From Thermaerobacter sp. PB12/4term (GTDB taxonomy: Bacteria > Bacillota > Sulfobacillia > Thermaerobacterales > Thermaerobacteraceae): a stretch of DNA of 64,000 nucleotides. How positions within the stretch are numbered: position 1 is the stretch's first letter; the number at the start of each line of letters is the position of its first letter. Made by a program: the position numbers and the translations under genes. The stretch is taken from assembly GCF_003403315.2 (NCBI RefSeq), contig NZ_CP048407.1, positions 1,054,001 through 1,118,000 of the forward strand, given 5' to 3'. The notes under the pieces are model-generated. The model was not told the DNA's origin, searched no databases, and saw nothing but the letters and a program-made list of their open reading frames with translations. Of this stretch, positions 47,895 through 56,239 are shown in pieces.

Positions 47895-50843
47895 CTACCT
47901 TTCGTTGCTTTCGCCACCTTCGACCTTGATCCGCGCGTCCAGGATCCGGCAGCCCCGGCCCGGCTCGAACGCCTTCAGCGGGTTGATGTCCAGCTCGGCG
48001 ATCTCCGGAATCTCTTCCACCAGGCGCGAGACCCGCAGCAGCACGTCCTGGATGGCTTCCTGGTCCGCCGGGGGGTGACCGCGATAGCCTTCCAGCAGGC
48101 GGTAGCCGCGGATGCTGCGGACCATCTCGGTCGCGTCCACGTCGGTCAGCGGCGTGATGCGGAAGACCACATCCTTCAGGATCTCCACGTGCACCCCGCC
48201 CAGGCCGAAGGCGATCAGGGGGCCGAAGAGGGGGTCCTCCGTGACGCCGACCACCAGCTCGGTGCCGCCGGGCACCATCGGCTGGATCACGAAGCCGTCC
48301 AGCTCGCCGGCGCGGCCGGCGGCGGCGAGGCGGCTGCGGATACCCCGGCAGGCGGCCCGCACGGCATCGCCATCTTCCAGGTTCAACTGGACGCCGTCCC
48401 ACTCGGTCTTGTGCACCAGGGTGCGGGAGGCCATCTTCACCACCACCGGGAAGCCCAGCTCGGCGGCGGCCGCCACCGCCGCCTCCTCGTCCCGGGCGAA
48501 ACGGGTGGGGATCCGAGGCAGGCCGAAGGCGTCCAGCACCGCGTCGACTTCCGCCGCCGACAGCCACCCGCCGCCCCGGGCCGCCGCCTCCCGGCAGATG
48601 GTCCGAGCGCGCGGGATGTCCAGGTCGGGATGGGCCGGGATCCGGCCCAGGGGCCGCCGGCGCCAGCGGGCGTACTCGTAGGCCTTGGCCAGGGCTCGGG
48701 CGGCCGATTCGGGGAAGCGATACGAAGGGATGCGCTCCGCACCCACCGCCAGGGGCTGGCGCAGGCCGAGGGCGCTCATGAAGCACGCCACCACGGGCTT
48801 CTGGTGGCCCGCCTGCCGGGCCTCGGCCACCGCCTCCCGGACCGCCGCCGCGACCCCCTCGACATCGGCCAGGCCCACGGGGATGAAGATCACCAGGGCC
48901 GCGTCGAAGCCCGGGTCGGCCAGCACCGCCCGCAGGGTCTGGCGGTAGTGGTCGGCGGTGGCCGAGGCGATCATGTCGATGGGGTTGCCCAGGCTGGCGG
49001 CCGCAGGGAGGAACCGGCGCAGCGCTTCCCGGGTGGCCGGCGAGGGCTCGGGCACCTCGAGGCCCGCCGCTGCCAGGGCGTCGGTGGCCAGGATTCCCGG
49101 GCCGCCGGCGTTGGTGACCACCGCCACCCGCGGTCCCGCGGGCAGCGGCTGGTTGGCCAACAGGGCGGCGATGTCAAACATGTCTTCCAGGGTGTCGGCC
49201 CGGATGACCCCGGCCTGGTGGAACAAGGCTTCCACCGCCGTGTCGCTGGCGGCCAGGGCGGCAGTGTGGGATCCCGCGGCCTTGGTCCCGGCCGCCGTGC
49301 GTCCCGCCTTGACCGCCAGGATCGGCTTCTTGCGCCCGACCCGGCGGGCCAGGCGGGCGAAGCGCCGGGGGTTGCCGAAGGACTCGAGATACAAGAGGAT
49401 CAGGTCGGTGTCCTCGTCGTCCTCCCAGTACTGGATCAGGTCGTTGCCCGAGACGTCGGCCTTGTTGCCCACGCTGACGAAGGTCGAGAGGCCCAGCCCC
49501 AGGTCCCGGGCGTATTCCAGGATGGCCAGCCCCAGGGCCCCGCTCTGGGACGACATGGCCACCCGCCCGTGGGGCGGGAACACCGGCGAGAAGCTGGCGT
49601 TCATCCGCACGTCGGGGGCGGTGTTGATCAGCCCCAGGCAGTTGGGGCCGACCATGCGCATGCCGTAGCCCCGCACCTTGGCCACCAGGCGCTCCTGCAG
49701 CGCCCGGCCCTCGGCCCCCGTCTCCGCGAAGCCGGCGGTGATCACCACCAGCCCGCGCACCCCCTTGGCCCCGCACTGGTCGACCACATCGAGCACCGCG
49801 TCCCGGGGCACGGCGACGACGGCCAGGTCCACGGGACCGGGGATGTCCAGCACCGACCGGTAGGCCGGGATCGACCCGACCACGTCTGCCTTGGGGTTCA
49901 CGGGGTAGACGGGCCCCTGGTACCGGTTCATCACCAGGGCCTCCAGAATGCGGTAGCCGATGCTGCCGGGATCCCGGGAGGCGCCCACCACCGCGATGCC
50001 CCGGGGCCGGAAGAGGGGCCGCAGGGAGGCCACCGTGGCGATGCGGTCCCGCATCTCGCTGCGTTCCACGCTCTCCGGGCTGGGGTGCACATCCAGGCTT
50101 ACCACGACGTAGCCGTCCCGGTGGTGCTGTTCCGCTTCGAAGCCGCTGGCGCGCAGAACCTCCAGCATGCGGCGGTTGTCCGGCTGGGTCCAGGCGATGA
50201 AGCGGCGGATCCCGTGGCGGGCGGCGATCAGGGCCAGCCGTTCCAGCAGCAGGGTGCCGAGCCCCCGGCCCTGGTAGGCGTCTTCCACGAGGAAGGCCAC
50301 TTCCGCCGCGTCAGGGTCCCGTTCGTCCCGGACGTACGTGCCGCTGGCCACGATCCGCGGGTGGTCGGGGTCTCCCACCAGCACCAGCAGGGTGTAGCGC
50401 TCATCCGGTGGCCCCACCTGGAGCAGGCTTTCCACCGCCGCCTCGCGGGACTCGCCGGCGAAGAAGCGGCGCATGAGGGACTGGTCCGAAACCCGCCCGA
50501 GGAACTCGGCCACCAGGGGGCGGTCCCGGTCCCGGGCGGGGCGCAGGGTGGCGGCGGTACCGTCGCGCAACAGCACGCGCCCGGCTTCCAGCCCGTCCTG
50601 GGGGATGGGTGCCGGGTACAGGGCCGGCAGGGCGGCCAGGCCGGCGCGGCGGGGTGTCCCCCCGGTCCGGCGGTGGCCGGCATCGCCGGCGGCGGGTCCG
50701 GCGGCCTGACTCTCGCCCGTGCCGCGGCCAGCCGTCGCCGGGCCGCGGGAGCCATCCCCGGCGGGCGGCGCCGGGGATGGAGGCGGGGGGACGGTGGGCG
50801 AGGAACCGGCGGTCTCATCGCCATGGGGCGGCCGGCTGTTCAT
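47895..50843 (-). CDS. GNAT acetyltransferase fused to NDP-forming acyl-CoA synthetase
   Basis: 982 aa. After a Pro/Gly-rich head (1-85) comes a GNAT domain (about 85-240: LRDGTAATLRPARDRDRPLV, then VEDAYQGRGLGTLLLERLA, an acetyl-CoA-binding motif). Next is a CoA-binding domain (GIAVVGASRDPGSIGYRILE), a succinyl-CoA-ligase-like flavodoxin domain with GSHTAALAASD carrying the usual phosphohistidine, and a C-terminal ATP-grasp domain (LVHKTEWDGVQLNL). Homologues called Pat or Pka acetylate lysines of acyl-CoA synthetases; here GNAT is N-terminal, unlike E. coli. The start at 50843 has AAGGAGG upstream. Confidence 0.9.
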   Translation of the reverse strand: MNSRPPHGDETAGSSPTVPPPPSPAPPAGDGSRGPATAGRGTGESQAAGPAAGDAGHRRTGGTPRRAGLAALPALYPAPIPQDGLEAGRVLLRDGTAATLRPARDRDRPLVAEFLGRVSDQSLMRRFFAGESREAAVESLLQVGPPDERYTLLVLVGDPDHPRIVASGTYVRDERDPDAAEVAFLVEDAYQGRGLGTLLLERLALIAARHGIRRFIAWTQPDNRRMLEVLRASGFEAEQHHRDGYVVVSLDVHPSPESVERSEMRDRIATVASLRPLFRPRGIAVVGASRDPGSIGYRILEALVMNRYQGPVYPVNPKADVVGSIPAYRSVLDIPGPVDLAVVAVPRDAVLDVVDQCGAKGVRGLVVITAGFAETGAEGRALQERLVAKVRGYGMRMVGPNCLGLINTAPDVRMNASFSPVFPPHGRVAMSSQSGALGLAILEYARDLGLGLSTFVSVGNKADVSGNDLIQYWEDDEDTDLILLYLESFGNPRRFARLARRVGRKKPILAVKAGRTAAGTKAAGSHTAALAASDTAVEALFHQAGVIRADTLEDMFDIAALLANQPLPAGPRVAVVTNAGGPGILATDALAAAGLEVPEPSPATREALRRFLPAAASLGNPIDMIASATADHYRQTLRAVLADPGFDAALVIFIPVGLADVEGVAAAVREAVAEARQAGHQKPVVACFMSALGLRQPLAVGAERIPSYRFPESAARALAKAYEYARWRRRPLGRIPAHPDLDIPRARTICREAAARGGGWLSAAEVDAVLDAFGLPRIPTRFARDEEAAVAAAAELGFPVVVKMASRTLVHKTEWDGVQLNLEDGDAVRAACRGIRSRLAAAGRAGELDGFVIQPMVPGGTELVVGVTEDPLFGPLIAFGLGGVHVEILKDVVFRITPLTDVDATEMVRSIRGYRLLEGYRGHPPADQEAIQDVLLRVSRLVEEIPEIAELDINPLKAFEPGRGCRILDARIKVEGGESNER

Positions 50844-50921
50844 GGGGCTTGACCTCCTTGCCGGGGCCGGAGCCGCGGGGGCCCGTCCCGGAGCGAGTTG
50901 CAGTGTTTTCCTTAGTTTGCT

Positions 50922-50954
50922 GCGGGGATGCCTCCTGCCAGGGCAACTCCCCGC
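50922..50954 (-). other. hairpin upstream of the GNAT fusion gene
   Basis: Outer arms GCGGGGA/TCCCCGC with an inner TGCC/GGCA pairing, about 80 bases ahead of the minus-strand start and flanked by an AT-richer tract. Possible leader structure; no riboswitch class recognised. Confidence 0.35.
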
Positions 50955-51102
50955 CTGCCAGTGAACCCCACGACGCTGATGATCCCCTGAGACGGGGCTG
51001 AGATTTTCCGGTCCCGCACCGGGGGGACCGGCGGTGGCCACTGGCCGAGGCGGTGGCCATTGGCGGAGGCCTTGCGGTGGTCGCGGCCGCGCGGCCGGCG
51101 GG

Positions 51103-52572
51103 CTAGCGCCCCGTTGCCCCGGGCACCGCAGGGCCGGGTGCGGCCGGAGGGTTCGGTTCAGGGGGGAGCAGGCGGGCCACGTCGGAGGCAGCCACCGTCC
51201 AGAACCCGTCCTGGCGGGTCATGGGCCAGGTCAGGTCCAGCGCCGCCGGTGGCTGGTCACCGGCGTAGTAGATGGTTCCCCGGATCCGGACCCGGGCCCG
51301 CGGGCCTTGCACCGCCAGGGTCGCGGCCTGGTCGATCTCCACGAACTGCATCCGCGTGGCCAAGCGGCGCGCCAGAAGATCCCAGGCCGGGCCGCGGGGG
51401 TCCGTCACCATGTGGGCGGCCGTGGCCGCATCCCCGTTGGCCAGGGCCACCCACAACCAGGTGGCCGCCACGTGGGGCGGCGCAGCCTGCAGGTGGGCGG
51501 CCAGCTGGCCACTGCTCTTGAGGACCATCAGATGGTGACCGGGGTCGACCCGGTCGCCCACATGGGTCGTGGATGCCAGGGTGTGCACGCAGAAGTGCCC
51601 GTCGAAGCCATTGCCGGCCACAACCTGGTCGCCGTGGGGCATGCCGTTGATGGAGGCCGCGATCTTCCGGCCTGCGATCTCCAGGACCACGGCGCGGCGG
51701 CGCCAGCTCCAGCTGCCGCCGTAGAGGGAGCGGAGGATGGCGGTGTCTTCCCGGGTCAGGGGCTCGACGTCGGCGTGCTGGTAGCCGCCGTAGCGGGTCA
51801 CTCGCAAGGTCCGGCCCGTCTCCAGGTCCCGCAGCAGGGCGACCGCGTCCCAGGGCCACAGCCGGTCGACCTCGGACCACGGCAGCGGCTCGCCGAAGAG
51901 GTCCGCGGCCAGGCGGCGCGTGACCGGTTCCAGAGCGGCCCAGAGGGGACCGGTCCGGTCCAGATACCCCTGTTGGGGGTCGTAGAAGCGCCGGTCCAGG
52001 GAGACCAGCAGCCGGTGGGGGCGCCCGGCCCGGCCGGTCCAGTCCAGTTGCCAGTATGCGAAATGGGGACCCGGCGGTGGGGCGCCGCGCCCGCCCGGTG
52101 CCGGCCGGGTGCGGGCCAGGGCGCGGGCCAGGGCCTGGCGTTCGGACGCGGTGAGCACGACGCGGCCAGGGTATTCGGGCCACGCGAAGGACAGTTCGGC
52201 CCGCACCACCGCGCCCCCGGGGACGAGCCGGCCCGCCGGCCCCGAGCCGCCGCCCGGCCCCCGGAGCACGGCCCAGCCTGCCAGCAAGGCCAGGGCCAGC
52301 AGCACAAGCCGGGGGGCGTTCCGGAAGGGCTGGTCGCGCCAGGGGGGATAGCGGCCCGGAAGGCGGCCGCTGGTGCCAGAGCCGGGACGGCGGCCGATGA
52401 CCCTGGAGCCGTCGCCGGGGCCGGAGGGACCCGAGCCGGCCGGCGGCAGGGCGGGGACGGGAGCACTCCTGGACCGCTCCCCGGATACCGCGGGCGGTTC
52501 CACCGTGCGGCGGGTGCCTGGCCGGTTGTTCCGCCCGGCGGGGTCGGCCGGCGGCAGGCCAGCGGGGACCAT
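51103..52572 (-). CDS. membrane-anchored protein with MPHG...GHFC.H motif, unknown function
   Basis: 489 aa. Residues 1-85 are disordered and Pro/Gly/Arg-rich, then one membrane helix (RLVLLALALLAGWAVL, about 88-104) and an extracellular body. The most distinctive part is at about 308-340: INGMPHGDQVV, then GNGFDGHFCVHTLASTTHV with further His (DPGHHLMV). I recall similar motifs in Bacillota cell-surface proteins with copper-amine-oxidase-like stalk domains; the His/Cys cluster looks like a catalytic or metal site. A final domain (about 400-470) resembles a small NTF2-like or lipocalin-like module. The start at 52572 has GGAGGGAG upstream. Confidence 0.7.
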   Translation of the reverse strand: MVPAGLPPADPAGRNNRPGTRRTVEPPAVSGERSRSAPVPALPPAGSGPSGPGDGSRVIGRRPGSGTSGRLPGRYPPWRDQPFRNAPRLVLLALALLAGWAVLRGPGGGSGPAGRLVPGGAVVRAELSFAWPEYPGRVVLTASERQALARALARTRPAPGGRGAPPPGPHFAYWQLDWTGRAGRPHRLLVSLDRRFYDPQQGYLDRTGPLWAALEPVTRRLAADLFGEPLPWSEVDRLWPWDAVALLRDLETGRTLRVTRYGGYQHADVEPLTREDTAILRSLYGGSWSWRRRAVVLEIAGRKIAASINGMPHGDQVVAGNGFDGHFCVHTLASTTHVGDRVDPGHHLMVLKSSGQLAAHLQAAPPHVAATWLWVALANGDAATAAHMVTDPRGPAWDLLARRLATRMQFVEIDQAATLAVQGPRARVRIRGTIYYAGDQPPAALDLTWPMTRQDGFWTVAASDVARLLPPEPNPPAAPGPAVPGATGR

Positions 52573-52806
52573 GGCGGGTGCTCCCTCCGGATCGGGCCGC
52601 TGGTGGAGCCGGTCCGGTCTCGAACCTGGGGGGATCGGACGAGTTCAGGTCCAGACCCTGCCCCGGCCCTGCCCCATGGATATGCGGGCCGGTCCGGGGT
52701 ATGCCGCGGCGGGAGCCGGGCCCCCTCCCATCCGCCCGTGTCCGGCTACGGTCCGGGCCGGCCGGGTAGAATAGCGGCCGGAACCAGGGCGACGGGAGGG
52801 CGGGGT

Positions 52807-55530
52807 GTGGCACGCTGGGTTCGATGGCGCCGCCCCGGCGCGCATCTCCAGGGCGGATCGGCGGCAGGGCCCGCGCCGGGAGGCCCGGACGCGGCACCGG
52901 GTGCGCTGGCGGCGGGGAGGAAGCCGTTTCCTGGGCCGGGGACCGGTTCTGGCCCCGAAGGGACGACCCCTGACACTTTAGTGCCCGGGACGCGGGACGC
53001 CGAACCCCTGCAGGTGATCGGGAGCCGGGGGGCCGAGCCGGGACGGCCGCCCCGGCCCCGGGCCCGCCTGCGGCCCAGTCCCCGGGTGGCCCTGGCTTCG
53101 TCCCTGGCTCCCGAGCGGGAGCAGGCGGTCGAGGCCCGGGGCCCCCAGGCCCGCACCGGCGGCATGGCGGGCGGGGCAGGGCCGGCGTCCAGGGACCAGC
53201 GCGGAAGGAGTTCCAGTACCAGCACGGGCAGCTCCACCGCGGGGGGCCAGCGGCACCGGGATGCAGGGCCGCTGGTTGAAGCCCGGCGCTGGTTGCAGGA
53301 ACAGTTTGAGGCCGTCACCGGTCGCGGGGACGACGGGGCCGGGGACCGGGGGCAGCACGGCGGGAGCGGCGGGCAGGAAGTCCACCGCCCGCCCGGTGCA
53401 GGCCGGGGGATGCCGGCTGCGACCGCCGGGGCTCAAGGGCAAGGAGCGGGGGGCGGGACGGGCGCCGGGGCCGGGGCAGCCGCCGGCCGGCCTACCCGCG
53501 GCGACGGGCCCCGGGGGCGGCAGGACCGCCCCGGGACCCCGGACGGTCAGGACAACCATCAGCGGCGGGGCGACGGTACCCGCCACAGGACGGGTGATCC
53601 CGGGATGGCGATGAGGGGTGGCATGGAGACGGGCCAGGGGGGGCCGGTGGGGCCTGGAGGGTGGCCGCTGGTGGCGCCAGACGGGATGGCCGCGGTACCA
53701 CCGGCAGCGGGCGCGCTGCCGGTCCAGGGGCTGCCGCCTGCATCGTTCCCGTGGCCTGCCGTTCCCGCGACCCTCCTGGGGCCGGTGGGCCGGGGCAAGG
53801 AGGATGCGGGCAGCGGGAACCCGGCAGCCGCGGCCGGGCCGGGGGCCGTTACGCCTGCCCCTGGGCCGGCTTACGCCTCCGTCCTGCCAGCCGGTTGGCC
53901 CGTGACGGTGCCGTTGCCTGGTGGCCCGGGCGGAGTATGGGGGCCCGGGCTCTGGCCCGGTGCCCCGGGAGCAGCATCGCTTGTGGCAGCAGGCATTGCC
54001 GGGGCCACCGGGGAGGGCGGCGCCGGTGAAGGGGCGCAGGGAGGAGGCGCCGGCGTCCAGCGGGCGGCCGCAGGCCGGGAGAGCCGTGCAGCCCCCCGCC
54101 GGGTACGCCGCCTTGGCGGGGCCTTGGTCGACGACGGTGACCGGGGGCCGCGGGGCCGCAGGCAGGGTACCGGCCCGGCGGCTGCGGGCCAGGCGCTCGC
54201 CGGTTCGGATGGCCTAGGGGGCGGCCGGCAGGGCGTCCACCAGGGGGGAATGGAGGGCCTGGCTGCCCTGGGCGGTATGGCCGGCCAGGGCGGCGGTCGC
54301 GCCGGCGAGGAGCAAGGGGGTGGCCGCCAGGGCGGGAGCCGGGAGCGCTCCCGCCAGGCCGACTGCGGCCGGCGGCGCCAGGGCTGGCCGGGGGGTTGGG
54401 GCGGCGGCTTCCCTGATGGCGGCCTGGTGGCCGGTCCCGCCGGGACAGCGGGTACCGCGGGTTGGACGGGGCAAGGGGTGGCGCCCCCTTTCCCCGGGCA
54501 GGCCGGCGGGCCCGCCGCACCCGGGCTTTTCGGGTTTCCCGGCGCTGCCGCGCCGCCGTGGGTGTCCCGGATGGACGGGGCGGGCGGATCGCCCGGCCTG
54601 ATGCTCCACGGCCCCTGGGCAGGCCCGGTGGGAGCCCCGGGCTGGCCCGCCGGCCCGGGTGGCGGGCCGGCCGCCATGATGCCTTGGGTCCCGGGCGTCC
54701 AGCCGCTAGGCTGGCCGTTCACGGGGCCGGGAGCGGCCCGGCATCCCGCTTCCCCGGGACCCCGGGACGGCGGTGAAAACGCCCAGGACCAGCATGGTCA
54801 GGGGACGGTCCCTCCAGGGTACGCCGCGGTAGGGCCCACCGGGTCTCCGGTGCCGGGCGCCGGCGGCTGGCCGGGCAGCAGCCCGTGGCCGCTCGGCCTC
54901 ATGCCGGGCGGCTTGAACTGGTCCGGCGGGCCTGTGGGAGCCGCCGGCACGGCCGGGCCGGTTCTTCCGGCGGCCATGGTGCCGGCGGGTTGGACAGCCC
55001 TTCCGCCCGGGGCAGGAACCGCAATGCTTCCCGGGGCCGCGCCGGCCCACCCGATGGGCGTCGATCCGGCCTCGGCCGCGGGCGCCGGTACCGGTGGGGA
55101 GGGGGCCGACGACGGCGGGCAGCAGCAACCGGGGGGTGGCGAGGCGCCCGGCGGCCCTGGCGGCCGCAATCCGGCTCTCAGCCTGGTCAGCGCCCACCTG
55201 CAGCTGCGCCAGGACATGGAAAACAACCTCCGCAAGTTGCGGCAGGTCATCAGTGAGAGCCAGGCCATCGCCCAGCAGATGGAGCAGCTTCTGGCGGCTA
55301 CCTCCCAGTGGGGCGGCGGCGACAGTGGCCGCGCCCAGGGGGAACAGGGCGGGGATGGTGGCCAGGGCGGCGAAAGCGGCCTGGGCGGTGGTGCCGGGAA
55401 CGGCACCGGCTCTCGCCAAGGTAACGGCGGCCGCCATGCCCGGGGCGCGGCAGGTGGGGGGCCGGAGCAGCAGCAGGGAGGAGGGGGTCACGGGGGCGGC
55501 GGCCGCCGCCAGCCCGGTCCCCAGGCCTAG
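52807..55530 (+). CDS. 907-residue Gly/Pro/Ala-rich protein with C-terminal coiled coil
   Basis: No family recognised. GTG 52807 has GGGAGGGCGGG just upstream. Most of the chain is Gly, Ala, Pro, Gln and Arg with scattered Trp and Met (for example QGLPPASFPWPAVPATLLGP). Two segments look folded: VEARRWLQEQFEAVTG at about 157, and near residue 797 SLVSAHLQLRQDMENNLRKL followed by RQVISESQAIAQQMEQLLAA, a clear heptad coiled coil. No signal peptide is visible. Other frames are also open because of the GC content, but only this one yields a heptad pattern and a good start. It could be a structural spore-coat or surface protein; this is speculation. Confidence 0.55.
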   Translation: MARWVRWRRPGAHLQGGSAAGPAPGGPDAAPGALAAGRKPFPGPGTGSGPEGTTPDTLVPGTRDAEPLQVIGSRGAEPGRPPRPRARLRPSPRVALASSLAPEREQAVEARGPQARTGGMAGGAGPASRDQRGRSSSTSTGSSTAGGQRHRDAGPLVEARRWLQEQFEAVTGRGDDGAGDRGQHGGSGGQEVHRPPGAGRGMPAATAGAQGQGAGGGTGAGAGAAAGRPTRGDGPRGRQDRPGTPDGQDNHQRRGDGTRHRTGDPGMAMRGGMETGQGGPVGPGGWPLVAPDGMAAVPPAAGALPVQGLPPASFPWPAVPATLLGPVGRGKEDAGSGNPAAAAGPGAVTPAPGPAYASVLPAGWPVTVPLPGGPGGVWGPGLWPGAPGAASLVAAGIAGATGEGGAGEGAQGGGAGVQRAAAGRESRAAPRRVRRLGGALVDDGDRGPRGRRQGTGPAAAGQALAGSDGLGGGRQGVHQGGMEGLAALGGMAGQGGGRAGEEQGGGRQGGSRERSRQADCGRRRQGWPGGWGGGFPDGGLVAGPAGTAGTAGWTGQGVAPPFPGQAGGPAAPGLFGFPGAAAPPWVSRMDGAGGSPGLMLHGPWAGPVGAPGWPAGPGGGPAAMMPWVPGVQPLGWPFTGPGAARHPASPGPRDGGENAQDQHGQGTVPPGYAAVGPTGSPVPGAGGWPGSSPWPLGLMPGGLNWSGGPVGAAGTAGPVLPAAMVPAGWTALPPGAGTAMLPGAAPAHPMGVDPASAAGAGTGGEGADDGGQQQPGGGEAPGGPGGRNPALSLVSAHLQLRQDMENNLRKLRQVISESQAIAQQMEQLLAATSQWGGGDSGRAQGEQGGDGGQGGESGLGGGAGNGTGSRQGNGGRHARGAAGGGPEQQQGGGGHGGGGRRQPGPQA

Positions 55531-55552
55531 CATCGAGCGTGTCGAGGGATCG

Positions 55553-55583
55553 CGGGTGAAGGCATTCCGGGTGAAAGGCATTC
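55553..55583 (+). repeat. tandem repeat of a 15/16-bp unit
   Basis: CGGGTGAAGGCATTC (55553-55567) is followed at once by CGGGTGAAAGGCATTC (55568-55583), just after the stop of the low-complexity gene. Confidence 0.8.
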
Positions 55584-55633
55584 CGGGTTCGAGCCGGGCC
55601 CTTCTTCCCCCGGCCCTCCCCCGCTGATCGCCC

Positions 55634-55664
55634 TTGACAGCGTTTCCTCAACTTGCATACAATA
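55634..55664 (+). promoter_or_regulatory. strong promoter upstream of the B12-binding gene pair
   Basis: TTGACA (55634-55639), 18-base spacer, TACAAT (55658-55663): an almost ideal sigma-A promoter, in a locally AT-rich island. The same bases also read AC-16-CATACAATA, close to the consensus of the mother-cell factor sigma-K (AC, CATANNNTA). It would give the next gene a leader of about 570 bases. Confidence 0.75.
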
Positions 55665-55797
55665 TCATCGGGTTTCCCACGCTTCCCCGATCCCGCCATC
55701 GGGCTTGCGGAACACCACGCCAGTGCCAGCCAGCCGCCAGCCTGGGACGGGGTCAAACGCCGGGTGTCGGCCGGTCCGTGGTTGGTTTCCGAATTCT

Positions 55798-55812
55798 CCC
55801 TTGATTCAAGGG
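55798..55812. promoter_or_regulatory. 15-bp palindrome in the long leader
   Basis: CCCTTGATTCAAGGG has perfect 7-base arms around one T. In DNA it could be an operator; in RNA, a short hairpin. Confidence 0.4.
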
Positions 55813-55899
55813 CAGGCATCGCTGGCCACCCCGTGGCAGGTGGAGTGGCCGGGTTGGGGTGCCATCATGGGCACGTCCGGGGCTAGCGTGCCCGGGCCC

Positions 55900-56232
55900 C
55901 ATCGAGGTGCCTGCCGCGGTCCTGTCCCGTCGACCCCCCGTGCAGGTATGGCCAGCATAGGGGTGGCCCGCTGAAAAAGGCGACGCGCCCGCGGCCACGG
56001 CGGGGAAGGCTTGCCGCCGGGCGGAGCCGCTGGGCCGCCTTCAGCCGGTGCCTCCGGCCGCCGCGCCTTGCCGGATGAATCCCTGCGGGCCTGAGCGGCC
56101 TCGGTGCTGATGCTGGACCCATCGAACTTGCCTCGGGACCGGGCTGCCCGCGGGTCGCCGGGCGGGCGCCCGCTGGTCCCGCGGCCCGAGCTGGTGCCAG
56201 AGCCGCAGGTCAGGAGATGCCAGGAAGGAGGG
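55900..56232 (+). promoter_or_regulatory. candidate cobalamin-responsive leader (divergent)
   Basis: The segment AGGTCAGGAGATGCC (56207-56221) resembles the 3' B12-box of cobalamin riboswitches (AGTCAGGAGACCTGCC type), with a 9-base exact core GTCAGGAGA. It ends just before the ribosome site AAGGAGGG (56225-56232), as in switches that mask the Shine-Dalgarno. Upstream, GAGGTGCC (near 55905) and GGGGAAGGCTTGCCGCC (about 56003-56019) recall other core elements, but the full fold could not be established. The downstream B12-binding gene makes this worth testing. Confidence 0.35.
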
Positions 56233-56239
56233 ACCTTGC

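Noticed and set aside
50960-51020. GGGGCTGAGATTTTCC resembling part of a TPP riboswitch
   Set aside because: Only the CTGAGA element is present; the second conserved half (ACCTGAT...GGATAATGCC) is missing, and no plus-strand gene follows closely.
54706-55581. Minus-strand frames opposite the 907-residue protein (also 53871-54722)
   Set aside because: Composition is biased and no start signals are convincing; the plus frame has a heptad coiled coil and a good ribosome site.
55653-55974. Short plus-strand ORFs (77-89 codons) inside the long leader of the B12 operon
   Set aside because: No ribosome sites, biased composition, and overlap with likely RNA structure.
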